From NCBI GenBank assembly GCA_034509735.1, contig JACGWO010000001.1, forward strand, positions 32,987,966 through 33,051,965: a DNA stretch of 64,000 nt, given 5' to 3'. The notes beneath the pieces were generated by a model that saw only the letters and a list, made by a program, of their open reading frames with translations, searched no databases and had not been told where the DNA came from. Below are positions 10,602 to 22,399 of the stretch, in pieces. Source of the DNA: Sesamum alatum (taxonomy: Eukaryota > Streptophyta > Magnoliopsida > Lamiales > Pedaliaceae). The position numbers and the translations under genes are program-made. Numbering within the stretch: the first letter of the stretch is position 1; the number at the start of each line of letters is the position of its first letter.

Positions 10602-12620
10602 TGTTAGAATAGGTGACCTTGAAGCTAATTTTATTGGGCTTGTGTAACCAGTTCCTGACAATTATGATGTAATACGATATTTACATATTGAATAAAAGTG
10701 ATATTCAATTCTTGGGATGTTATACTATGTTGTTGTTCACTTCTATCATGATTATCATTGTACATTGCATAACAAAGCCCACAGACCGAATACATGAATC
10801 CAATAAGCTGGATTTTGCATAAGTTGGCAGTCATGAAGCCAGCTTCTGGGGCTCGGTCTGAAACTCTCCAAGTCAAGGACCTCGAGATTGGGTATCGAGG
10901 ATCATAATGAGACTTGCACTCAGGATTGTAGTCGTGTTTCATCGGCAAGTGACGTGGGTCATCCATGCAATATTAGTGGGTCAGTCGGCTGACTGAGGTA
11001 ACTCACGGGAATCGTCATATGGAAGCCTAAAGGGGCTTGGTTGGTATGACTGGAATTCTCATCTCCGATAGTATGATATTAATCCTCGGACTTGAGGAAC
11101 CACGACAGTCACATCCACACTATGCTTATGTCCCTAAATTTGGCAAGAGTCTACTTTGTCCAAGGACATGATTTTATAAGCTCTATCTAGTGCAGTCAGA
11201 ACGTGTAGTGAGGATGGTACGTTCCAAAACAGAATCCGTCTCCCGTCAATATTTTGATATTAGTGTCTCCTATACACTCTGAGACTTGTTTCCCTTAGAA
11301 ATTGTTGCCACAGTGACTGAACAATAGGATGGGATCCCTGTGACGTTTCAGTGGGGTTAACGAGTGCCTCGAGCCTAATGTATAGTTGCTTAAGTCAAGA
11401 ATGGGAACCGACACCCAATTTCATGCCCTAGACTATAGCCGGGAGACGAATAGATGGAAGGACCATACTCGTATGCATTCGTGAGCCTAAATGTTCACGC
11501 CATACTTTCACCTAGTCTCTAGTGCCACAGACTGTTGCTAGACGGCCACCCATGGTAATGAGCAAATTCTTGTTATGGGTTAATCGGGGATTGGCCCAAG
11601 TCTAGCTGAGGGTGAACCTAAAGAGTCGCACACAATTCACTGGAAGTGAAGGAATTAATTTGAAATTAATTCCGGCAGATGAAATAATTTAATTGGATTA
11701 AATTGATCCTTTTGGAGTGACGAGCCATCATCGATTAATTGGATGAATCGGGCTTAGATTTATGGATTTAGACGTTGGCATTTCCCTTTGAATTAGATTA
11801 AAGGGTTGAAATTATTTGGGCTTGGGTATTAAATTAGATTTCACACATAAAGTCCATTGGACCTTGGACCATTTAAATTGAATTTAAATAGGTCCATTCC
11901 ATAAAACCCATCAAGAATGGATGGATGAGATTTGATCTAAAGGGTTTTGAGATGGATGGCTAGGATTTATCCTAGAATATAATTTGACTAGGTCAAAACA
12001 TTGGTTGGTACTTAATGTGTGCCTCTTCTTGGAAGAGTTTGAGTAGGTTAATATGACCTAGTCATATAAATACTCAATTACACACACATGCACATAGAAC
12101 TCTCCAACCCTCCATCTCTAGCCGCTGACCACCCTCTCTCTCTCAGCCATCTCTCTCCACACTCTCCTCCAAAAGTGTTGTCTAGTCTTCTTGTTTTGAA
12201 CAAAGAGTGTATGAACAATTGATACGTTAATCAATAGGGTTTGGTCTTTGTTCTCTCCCCCATTCTGATCTCTTGCTAGAATAAGAGTACCTACGAATTC
12301 CGGTGAATTGCGTGTATGTACTTTAGAGGAGCTCTATGTTGAGCTTAGGCGGTGGAGAACGACGGAACACGTGTAGCAGGTAGAGGAAACTACAAGGGCG
12401 AGTTTCTTGTTACGTTTTCGTGTTTCTACTTTTACCCTAGGGCCTCCATGAACTATGTTGTATGTTTCTATGATTCATGAGATACACCCGAATGCCCGAG
12501 AGAATCAAGGGCACAACCCTTGATCCGGTTTTAAAATTTTGTTTTATAATTCTGCCTATGTATGTTTTGCTCGCTTTTTCTTCAACACTTCTGCCGCGTG
12601 TCTCCCGGGCCGATCCACGC
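10602..12620 (+). mobile_element. 3' LTR of the decayed copia element
   Basis: Starts TGTTAGAATAGGTGACC directly after the polypurine tract. It carries the same landmarks as the other LTRs here: the GCCACCCATGGTAATG segment near 11545, the AAGAGTCGCACAC segment near 11620, and a TATA-like CATATAAATA at 12063. The expected ending (GGCTTTCA) is absent. Near 12620 the sequence flips into a minus-strand LTR of the same family. Confidence 0.8.
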
Positions 12621-12621
12621 T

Positions 12622-13642
12622 TTTATTAAATTCGGATTAAGGGGTGTGCCCTTGATTCTCCCCAGTGTTGTGTATCGTATGTTCAAGAAAAGTACACAAC
12701 ATAGGAGGCCATATAAATTCAAAGGAACAAAAAATATAAATAGAAAACATTTCTCTCGTAGTTTTCTTCGTTCGGCTACACGCGTTGTTCCCGGATTTCC
12801 GCCAAGATCTCAACATAGAGACCCTCTGAAAACGTCCACTCATTTCACCGAATATTAACGAGGCTATCGTGCTAGCAAGAAGTCGTTAGGGGAGAAGGGA
12901 CATCGGTACAACGCTATTGATTAATGCCACCGATATCTCTAACGTTCTACCTTGTAGAATCAAGAAGAACAAAGAAAATTCTTGGAGAGAGCAAGAAGGG
13001 TGGACGAGAGAGAGGAGAGAGAGGTGGTACTTGTGTAGAGATTAGTGTGTGATTGTGTGTGTTTTATGTATTTAAATGACCTAGTCATTTATCCCATATA
13101 AACTCTCTAAGAAGCTTCCTAGAGCCACAATCTTTCCAACTTTGACCGAGTCAACTCCTTAGGAAGAATCTTGGCTATGCATCTCAATCTCTCCGAGATC
13201 GAATCTCGTCCATCCATCTCGTTGGGCTATATTGATCGGACCTATTTAAATTCAATTTAGATAGTCCAAAGGTCCAATCCTATTTAATATTCCAAGCCCA
13301 ACCCAACCGATGAAACACGGCTGCAATACTCAGTGCAAGTCTCAACAGGACACTCGATGCCCGTCTTGAGGTGCTCGACTTGGAATATTTCAGAACGGCC
13401 CTCAAGAGTTGGTCATAGCTGCCAACCTATGCGCAGCCCAGCTCCTGAGCTTAATTGTTTGTTTGTGGGCATTTGTTGTGACATCAAAATATCGTTCAGT
13501 GTGAGCATAAGCACAACAAACTTTTCTTGCCTACGATGAATCCTTACTACATTCATCGACGTAATATTACTTTTGAACAAAGATTGACGAATGATTCCCA
13601 AAACAACCAACCTCATTGACTTGCTGGTCACCTATTGCAACA
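12622..13642 (-). mobile_element. internally deleted copia LTR, inverted against its neighbour
   Basis: On the minus strand the 5' end at 13642 reads TGTTGCAATAGGTGACC. The segment then runs to the U5-like AAGGGCACACCCC region near 12640. The central blocks found in full LTRs (about 1 kb) are missing at a junction near 13306. It meets the plus-strand LTR head-on near 12620, with neither terminal CA preserved. Confidence 0.75.
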
Positions 13643-14203
13643 CATCAACCCCCGAATCTACCCTTCGGTGGCCCCCCTATACCGAACAAACCAAACTTAT
13701 CCCTAATCTATTGAAATTTCCTCCTACTGGACCTAATCTGTTGAAATTTCCTCCTACTGGATTTGGTATCACTGAGAAAGACCAAAGAGGGTTTATATTC
13801 CTGGAGATACTCCTGAGCTTGTGAACTGTCCAAGGTCCCCCAACCCTTGGTAATTCCATGCAATGATGATCATGGCGATCGACGAGGTTGCACCGCAACC
13901 TCTATCCTTGGATTAGATAACTGAATCTTCTCGGATTAAGGGAAAGTCAATGTAGTCGGTAGTTTCCATTTCTGGCCAATTCTGCTTAGTTTGGGAATTG
14001 TGAATTTTTGGATCTATTTTCGAGTACTAGAAGCCGAAGACTGCTAGGCTCAAATTTGAGTGGAATCAAAACTAGTGTGTCCGAGATAGAGCCAGTCATG
14101 CTCACCAGGTTAGTGTCAATAGTGTAATTGCACCTATCTGTTGAACCACATTCGAGTGTTGATGGTTTGTGTAGTCAATACGTAGCTCGGGTCGGGTTGG
14201 TTG
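13643..14203. other. unassigned stretch with a 30-bp tandem duplication
   Basis: No recognisable gene. At 13702-13761 a 30-bp unit is repeated once with one mismatch. In the plus frame it encodes the ten residues PNLLKFPPTG twice. The open frame around it (13591-13824, 77 residues) begins inside the LTR and has no family resemblance I can name. The rest has no repeat or coding signal that I can see. Confidence 0.5.
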
Positions 14204-16429
14204 TGAAGGACAAACGGATCCGCCCGGGAGCGCGAGCGGAAGCGAGAAAGCGAGAAATTGTGCACAAATTTAAATCTAATTTAAATATGCGAATCCCAAG
14301 GGGTGTACCCTTGGGTGCTCAACCGGGCGTTCGATGTAGGATATGTAAATATTAGAAACATATATTTAAACACATAGGGCATAGATGTATATTAAATCAA
14401 TCAAAGCATAATAAACCGTTACCTTTGATTATTTAGCGTATGCTCCCGGCTACTTGCGTTGTTCCTTCTCCGAAATGCTCACGAAATCTAAACGTATGGA
14501 TTCTCCAAAGGTGATCCACACCACACCGGAAGAAACACACGTTCTTCTTGCTAGAAAAGAACGGGTTTAAGAAGGAATTGATTTAAGAGAAGAATACTAT
14601 GAATTAGTGCTCTCTTAAACTTACTTTGTTCTTCTTCTTGATTCAAAATCAAGTGAAGAACACAAGTGTAAGAGAGGGAGAGAGGCCGAGAGTTTGAGAG
14701 ACAGGAGAGGATTTTTTTGTCTTCTCTTTTTCCTAGAAAAAGATGAATAATGAATCACTTATGCTTGGTGTTGTATATTCTAATATATATACATAATTAA
14801 TGTGATTATTGGAATGTGTCTAGGTTCATCCAAGGATGCCTAGATTCATTCCAATCAATCACCATCAATTCTTCAATCAAGCCTACCAAAATTTATGGTA
14901 TGATCAAATCATACCAAAAGGAAGAGCTTGATTGGAGTTGATTTGTCTCTTTCCAAAAGAGATAAGTCAACATACCACCTAGCATGAAACATGGCTGATT
15001 TTGCTTCCTCCAAGGGAGCATGTCGGCCATGTTTAATTAAGGGAAGAAGTCCAACTTCTTCCTATTCCAAAATAGGAATTATTTCTCCTCTCGGGTATAA
15101 TTTAACGGACCGTTTTATTGTAATCCAATTACGACGAATCCAACATTAAATCAAATTTAATGTCCATTTAAATTATTCCCGTTGATCTTTTAATCCAATT
15201 AAAAGATCCAACGTCTCAACGTCTCAACTTTCCATATTTAATCGAAAATCCAATTTACCGATTAAACGAAAGCCCGATACAATATCGGCCCGTCCATCCA
15301 GTGGACTTTCCCTTAAGTAATCCAATTACTTATTTTATCCTTCGAGATTGACTCCAAGTCGATCTCTCAACATCCTCGCTGATTTGTGTGTGACCATTTA
15401 GGTTCACCCTCAGCTAGACTTGGGCCCGTGTCCCACAAGGGCCCGTTACCATGGGTGGCCGTCTAGCAACGGTCCATGGCACTAGAAACTAGGTGAATTG
15501 GTGTGAACATTTAGGCGTCGATTCCGTACGGGTACGATCCTCCCGTCTACCGTCTCCCGGTCTTAGTCTAGGGTATGGAATTGGGCGTTGGTTCCCATTC
15601 TCGACTAGGCATCTATGTTTAATACTCGAGACCACGTATGCTTCATTGCGTCGACACAGGAAACCATTCCCTGTTCGACCAACCACTGTGGCCACATCTT
15701 CAAACAGCATGAACGTGTCTCCGAGTGCATAGGAGATACCTCTGTCACATACTGACAGGGGACGGATCCTCTTCTTGGAATCCACCGTCCTCGCTACACA
15801 TTCCGACTGCACTGGACAAGGCTTATGATAATCAGCTTACAGAATGATTACCTCTCGCCAGATCCAAGATACAGCCATCATGTGCACGCGACTGCTATGA
15901 TTCCTCAAGTTTGAGGATTACTCCCGTACTATCGGAACCGGGGAAAACCAATCATACCGACCAAGCCTCCAAGGCTTCCATATGATGATCCCCGCGAGTC
16001 AGTCCAGTCGGCTCGACCCCAGTCGACCAACCCATCAAGATCGTGTAGGCGTCCCACGCCTATCGCCGATGAAACACGGCACTCATCTAATGAACACGAC
16101 TCTTGACACAAGTCTCAATAGGACTCTCGATGCCCTGTCTCGAGGTCCTCGACTTGGAACGTTTCAGACCCAACTCTTAATCAGTTGGTTTCATGACCAC
16201 CATCCAATGCGTGGCCCAACTGCACGAGTTGTTATCCATGGTCTGTGGGCTTTGTTGCGATATAAGTTAAACACCGTTTTAATAAATGTAAGATGAGCGC
16301 AACAAAGAAGGTACCATTGGTGATGAATACTCATCTTATTCATCACATAATAGTATTACATTTACATCAAGTTGTCATATAGGTTACAAATCGCCAAACC
16401 TATTGGCTTTCTAGTCACCTATTCTAACA
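14204..16429 (-). mobile_element. solo copia LTR with perfect 5-bp target duplication
   Basis: A 2,226-bp LTR on the minus strand with TG...CA ends; its start at 16429 reads TGTTAGAATAGGTGACT. It is flanked by GGTTG at 14199-14203 and GGTTG at 16430-16434. No PBS or polypurine tract adjoins it, so this is a solo LTR left by LTR-LTR recombination of a full element. Confidence 0.9.
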
Positions 16430-17187
16430 GGTTGTGGGTCTTGGGTGGATTTAGGCTTGGGGTGGTTATGGGCTACGGGTGGATGAGGGATAGAGATATT
16501 GTGGGCCTGTTGGTAAATTGGGATGGTGTGGGTTGTATCAGAGTGATTTAGATTTGTATTGCTATGTTACTGGGCTGGTGGATAGTGTTGTTGGGTTTTA
16601 GACAAGTCTGCAAGCTTGAGTTGGAATTATAGCGGGTTTGGTTGGGCCTTTGGACAATTGTGGCCTGGGCTCGGTAAGAGTGTTGGGACTGGGGACTTCT
16701 AAGCATCTGTGCTTTGACTCCCTTGCTTTTGGGTTAGACCTTTGTTTTCTTGGCCAAGGCCCAGTTCATAAATAAATGGAGAGCCCACTCGAGAGATACA
16801 TGTTCCAACTGTTGCTTCCCCAGTGAACGTCCTTGCATCCCTATAACCGCGGAAGTGGTCATGCACGGGATTTATACCCGTCGAGGAGGGTTAAATATCG
16901 AGGCACCACATCGACCAACATCCCCCCGATCTCGCTTACGGAGTTCGACCCTTCCCCATCCTTAGGACTCTCCTGCGCATTCCCACCAGAGTAGCGGCGT
17001 TATGAATTTCGACCTACAGAAGCGCACAACCCTAGTCCATACTTCAATGGCTACCCTTTCTCCACAAAGTATTGTATGTTTATATCTATATTTATATAGA
17101 CTAGTGAGAAACACGTCGTTGCATGTGATTCGTATTATCACAATAAAATAGTTCGATTATAATAAAAATAAATTTATAAATAAAATT
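16430..17187. other. unassigned intergenic stretch
   Basis: The first 300 bases are G/T-rich (GTGGGTCTTGGG-like) and continue the sequence left of the solo LTR. 16740-17060 is closer to balanced composition and has short open frames with no family resemblance that I can name. 17061-17187 is AT-rich. I see no gene. Confidence 0.4.
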
Positions 17188-17739
17188 AGGGATGTTTTAT
17201 TTTTGGTCCCCTAAGTAAATCACTAAATTATTTTTGGTACCCCATGTTCTTACATCATTAAGTTTGGTTCCCAAATATTTTTAGTGATCAAAATTCGTCC
17301 TGACCATTAGTTGATTGTCCAAACTAACGGAGAGAACTTTTCTGAAGAGGAAAAAAAAGGTAGCAAACCACCATAAAGACAAAAAGATCACAGTCCCTTA
17401 CCTGGCATAGGAAAAAGACGTGCGAGACACCATTTTGGGTGAAAAATAACCAATCGAGAGAAATTCACTTTTGGTCCCTAAGTTAGTCACTAAATCACTT
17501 TTGGTACTGCATGTTCCGACCTCATTAATTTTGATTCCCAAGTTTTCTAAAATAGTCAAAGTTAGTATAGAACGTTAGTTGACCACAAAGGTTCCTTTAT
17601 TAGTTTAGATAATCAACTAACGGTTAGGACTAACTTTGATCACTTTAAGAAAATTTAAGGACCGAAATTGATGAGGTTGGAACCCGGAGTAGCAAAACTG
17701 ATTTAATGACTAACTCTGGGAACCAAAAATGAAATTATT
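17188..17739. mobile_element. MULE-like non-autonomous element with long inverted arms
   Basis: Left arm (about 17188-17340) and right arm (about 17600-17739) are inverted copies built around the phrase TTTTTGGTCCC / GGGAACCAAAAA. They share a block ending in the ACTAACGGT-type motif. A third arm copy in plus orientation lies at 17460-17590, so the element is compound. The flanks ATAAAATTA and ATAAAAATA look like an imperfect 9-bp target duplication, as expected for Mutator-like elements. Confidence 0.65.
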
Positions 17740-18684
17740 CCATAAAAATATGTTAATTAAAACTTAATAGCTACTTTATAAATTAAAAAATATTAATTTT
17801 TATAAGCAAAAAAGGATACAGTTAAAAATAAAATCATATTTTTTCCACTTTATTTATTAGTTTATAGGGTCAAATATATTTTGCACCCATGAACTATGCA
17901 TGTGGTCGCGCCCCTAAAGTATGAAAGGTAACAAAAAGCCCCTGACAAAATAATTTGGCATTGGAAGGACAAAAATGCACTTCTGACTTATCTCCTATAC
18001 ATTTCAGTTTATTCTATAAAGTTATGTTTTATTACTTCGCCAAAACTACTTTTAGTGATCTAAAATTTTACTCAAATTTTATTTAGAAAATAGTATTTAA
18101 AATTTATAATTTTTCATTATTTATGTAAATACAAAAAATTTACAAGCAGAATATATGCATATATATTTTACAAAGTAAATTATTTATGTTAAAAAGTACA
18201 TGTAAATATGTAAAAATACATAATGCATATAATTTTATAGAAAAGTATGTTATATAACCTGTAAATCTTTGTTCAGGTATATGTACGCATAATTAATTAT
18301 ATCATATAATTACTCAAAAGATTATAGAATATTATAGATTAATTATATTATAGATTTGCATATTGTATAGTGTATTATGTTCGATGTAATATTTTTAAAT
18401 GTTATCATTAATTTTTTTTGTTTAAAAAAAAAAAGTTCAACATATATATAACAACACGAGCAAAAATTGTGTACATTTTTAAACAGTTATGTAAAAAAAA
18501 TATAAGAATTATAAATTACAAAGTTTATACAGATTCTATACTAATTATAAAAATCATAAATTTTGGATAGTATTTGTGTTAAATATAATTTTTATAATAA
18601 TTCGAATTATGTTTTAGAGGAATGATTGAAATACCCTGGCCCATAAGCTAGCCCCCTTAAAAACCCATTACAACATACGGATTT

Positions 18685-18802
18685 GTTACGCGCGATATGC
18701 CGACGACTTACTACTGGGAATCGTGGGTGCCGTAGAGCTTCTCATAGAAATACAAAAACGTATCAACCACTTCCTACAATCCGGCCTAAACCTTTGGGTA
18801 GA
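18685..18802 (+). pseudogene. matR: mitochondrial matR fragment in the nucleus
   Basis: The plus-strand translation reads ARYADDLLLGIVGAVELL and then IEIQKRINHFLQSGLNLWVD. This is the reverse-transcriptase YADD block of plant mitochondrial maturase-R (normally encoded in the last nad1 intron). It covers only about 39 residues of a protein of about 650. Homology ends at about 18802, after which the same frame continues with an unrelated Ser/Pro/Val-rich sequence to a stop at 18989. It is surrounded by AT-rich nuclear DNA and transposon arms, so I read it as nuclear mitochondrial DNA (a numt) or as transposon-captured DNA. Confidence 0.75.
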
Positions 18803-18989
18803 CTCTCCTTCTCCGGCTTTGGTGGATGCGCCGGTTGCTTTCTCTTTGGTTGAGTTAGCCATTTCTTCTTCCCCCGATATGGATCCTGATCCAGATTCAG
18901 TTTCAGTTGTGGTGGAATCTCTGCTATCAACCCCTCTCGCTTTCTCTCGAGTAAGCTTTAAAGCCCCGCAGACTGAGCTGCATTGCTAA

Positions 18990-19720
18990 TCATCGTCGCA
19001 AGGCTCATTTTGAGTTGTGGATCATAGGGTGGGCAACTTTATCGGCTCAAGTGCCGGGGCACAAGGGTCCTGGTACTATCCAGGTGCGAAGAACCCCGGA
19101 GGTGACTGCAATGAGCAGAAATCTCACTCACGGGCCTAAACGACGAGCAAACACTCGAATGTGAGAGCAAGGGATCACCCAACGAATGGACGAGCTCAAA
19201 GGGGGGAGTGAGGCAAGAACACCATGCCTCTCTTCCACTTAGAAAAAAAGACGACGGTGGGAACTTCCCCGGAAGATCACAAGCCCTCCCATTTCATTTC
19301 ATTATGGTACGCAATCCGCCTATTACCACTTATCTAATTCCATGTAAGAAAATTGGCCTGGCCCTACAAACCAAGGACAACACTCAATGTCTCTAGGAGC
19401 AAAGTGAACCTGTAGCAGTAGGTTACGGAGCGTATTGGAACGGAACTTACATGTATTATAGGTACTCCCCAAAAGCGGATCGGGAGTCAGGCGCAAAAGA
19501 CCAAGAGTTAGAAATGCGTACGGGGGCGGAAAGTGATGGGTAAGAGTTCCTACCCGAGTCACGAAAGCAAGAAAGAGTCCCGGATGTTCAGCCCGGTTAA
19601 AGGCAATGAATGGGGTAAGCGCAGCTGTCAATCGCTCGACCGGAGCATAGGGATAGGGGAGAAAGCTCTGAAGAAAAGATGCGCCGACTGTATCCGTTAG
19701 GCAATCACTTGACTTTGTTC
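18990..19720 (+). other. probable mitochondrial-derived segment (group II intron-like)
   Basis: Composition shifts to balanced GC with no AT tracts. The style is that of plant mitochondrial non-coding DNA (for example GTGCGAAGAACCCCGG, GGGCCTAAACGACGAGC, GTGAGAGCAAGGGATCACCC), which resembles conserved group II intron sequence. No long open frame is present. I cannot name the source gene. 19721-19860 may be a further organelle piece. A search against plant mitochondrial genomes would settle it. Confidence 0.5.
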
Positions 19721-20011
19721 AAGATTTTCAAATTCCTGTGCCAGTTGAGATCTCAAAGTCTCTTTCTCCATGAGGTCTAAAAGCCACATTCATTATTGCT
19801 TAACCTTTTAATAAGGGTTTCCCTCATTCACTGATTGGCGATAAGAGCTCGAAGCCTGAAAGCAAACATATTTTAGAGGTGAAAACAATAAGGACATTTT
19901 CGTCATAAAAAAATTAATCCATATCATGAGGGGCATTTTGTTACATTTTATATGTTTAAGGGGGTAAATGTACTTCATCCATAGTTTAGGGGTGCAAAGT
20001 GCATTAATTTA

Positions 20012-20485
20012 AGGGTTAATTAAACCTAGACCCCCTCTTAGAATGCAAAATTATACTTTTCCTCGAAAAAGTTTTAAAATTACACTTACACCCCATCTGA
20101 AAATTTTTTGTTTACAGCTGACCTACTTTCGTTAGAGTTTGGGCGGAAAATGTTAAGTTAGCAAAACAAATTACATTAGTTTTCAATTTTGCCAATCAGT
20201 TAACATTCTCATGTATACTTTTATACTTTTGAGAAGATAAAATGTAATGCATATATATGGAGTGAGGTTAACATTATTTCATTTTTTCTTTACAAGTATA
20301 AAATTATTACATGAGAATATTAAATGAGGGTAAAATTGAAAACTTATGTAACTTTTTTGCTAACATCGACATTTTTCATCCAAATTCTAACGAAAATGGG
20401 TCAAGTGTAAACTGAGAATTTTCAGAGGGGGTGTAAGTATAATTTCAAAACTTCTATGAGGGGAAGTGTAATTTGCATTCTCCCT
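20012..20485. mobile_element. 474-bp inverted-repeat MITE with TAATTTA target duplication
   Basis: The arms (about 100 bp) are inverted copies: left AATTACACTTACACCCC then ATCTGAAAATTTT, right AAAATTCAGAG-like then GGGGGTGTAAGTATAATTT. The ends are AGGG...CCCT, flanked by TAATTTA at 20005-20011 and 20486-20492. It sits in the right terminus of the larger element at 17871-20492. No coding capacity. Confidence 0.75.
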
Positions 20486-20492
20486 TAATTTA

Positions 20493-21395
20493 ATCTTAAT
20501 TTACATTATGATAATTATATTTTTTTACATGCAATATATGCATTTTTCTTAGTAATGTTAATTCATATTATAAGTAAATTTGGACTAATATAATTATATA
20601 CACACAAAACGACGTGCGCGCACACACACACGTATATGTATGCGTCTGTAGGATGTACAATGACTAAGAGAAAAGACTGATAAACAAAAATATATAAATG
20701 ATTTTTTTTGTTATAATATATAGAGAAATAATGCATGCAAAAACTTAAAAGTGCGTGCATACACTTTACAATATAAAAATACATTAAAGTCAAATAAATG
20801 TATTTATTTGATTTTTTTGACTTAGTGCTTTAAAATTGTAGTTCAATGTTTGCTATCAAATATTTTTTCTATAATTAAGGCTTTTATATTCTTAACAAAT
20901 GTTTCTCTACCTTGATGATCACACCACAAGAACAAACAATGAAAATGAAATTCAGCTTTTCTGTTTCACTTTTAACCTTTAGATAGTTCATCTTATTAAT
21001 TAACACTTATTAAAATAAAGCATAAAAAAATACAAATATGTATTATTTTGATACTATCCAAATTTATTTTAAATTTTAATTTTTATTTAATTAGAAATAT
21101 CAAAAGTTTGTCATTTCAGTTATTGATCAATTTTTAAGTTTGAAGTATGATAATTATACAACTTGTTAAATGAAAATCCATTTGAAAGAATATTTATGAA
21201 AAGATCAAAATATAAAGAAGCAAGAATTATTAACAATTTTACTATTAAATTAAGTTTAAATGGAATAAATTTCTTAATGAAAGTAATATTCATAGTCAAC
21301 CAAGACCAAAAAATAAATAAAATAAACTACCCTATATATAATAAAACTATATTGAAATTAAAAAAAAAAATCCTTTATCTAAGATACGATGCCAT

Positions 21396-21467
<72 letters not shown>

Positions 21468-22399
21468 TATGAAAAGTGTACAAACAAAAGCTCATTCAAT
21501 TAATTACAACCCTACATATTTATCATAATATCAAATTTACAACATATAGTTAAGTACATTCTAAGAATAAGTTTGGAACCTTAGTTTTTATAAGAGATCA
21601 AAATTGTTTAATATTTTTTTCTTACTTTGGTATATTTATCCTTTACATTCCATATTTAACTCTAATCTTCGTCTTTTATGATCCATTGACATATAAACTA
21701 AAACATAATTATAAAATTGTATTAAATTACTATAACCAACATGAGAATAGATAAATAATTATTACGTGATAATTAAAAAAATTATCTATATCTTTTTCTC
21801 TAATACTTTCAATAAAAAATTGATAAAATCTAAATTATAAACCTACAATACAAAAAAGTATATGAAAACTGACCAACCACAAATTATTAATTTTTTTGTC
21901 TTTCTTTTTTTTTTCATCATTTCTTTTTAGTACTTTCTATAGCTTATGTCTTCTTATTAGTCTAATCAAGAAAAAATCATGAAAAGTAAATGTAATAGTA
22001 TAAAACATTTATCTTTCGTATTTTTAATTTTTTTCTAAATCTAAATATCTAAAATTAAAATTAAAAAAATAATTAAAAATTACTTTTCCTATCAAGGTTT
22101 GTTAATATGAATATCTACATTTACAAATCCAAGTTTTATATTACAATAATTGTAGAATTATTCAAGCGAATAAATTAAGAACAATTAATTGGGTAAATAG
22201 AATTTAAAGGTGGTATTTTGAAATAATATATAATTTAGTATTTATTTATTTAATCATTATTATTTTTTATTTAGTAGCAAAGTTCTCTAGAATTAATGTT
22301 TTATATTTTTTGTTTATTCTTTTTTATAATTAAACTTTATCTGTACTTGAGAATTATAATAGATGTACAATAAATAGTATCAAAAATTAGAAAAGTATC
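20493..22399. other. AT-rich intergenic DNA, no gene seen
   Basis: Strongly AT-rich, with only short chance open frames. It contains an AAT/ATA trinucleotide microsatellite at about 21400-21467 and poly-A/T tracts. I see no conserved coding sequence. Confidence 0.6.
21400..21467. repeat. (AAT)n microsatellite
   Basis: About 22 uninterrupted AAT units in an AT-rich intergenic stretch. Confidence 0.95.

Larger units (their letters stand above)
17871..20492. mobile_element. terminal-inverted-repeat element enclosing organelle-like DNA
   Basis: The left end (17871-17990: TTTTGCACCCATGAACTATG, then AGCCCCTGAC and AAGGACAAAAATG) is repeated inverted at the right end (19880-20011: ATAAGGACATTTTC, GAGGGGCATTTTG, CATAGTTTAGGGGTGCAAAG). 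Arms are about 120 bp. The right terminus is itself interrupted by a younger element at 20012-20485. The interior is AT-rich to 18640, then becomes mitochondrial-like (18680-19720). No transposase is visible. The superfamily is unassigned. Confidence 0.6.

Noticed and set aside
21163..21402. 79-residue open frame in AT-rich DNA
   Set aside because: Lys/Asn/Ile-rich composition expected by chance in AT-rich sequence, with no homology signal.
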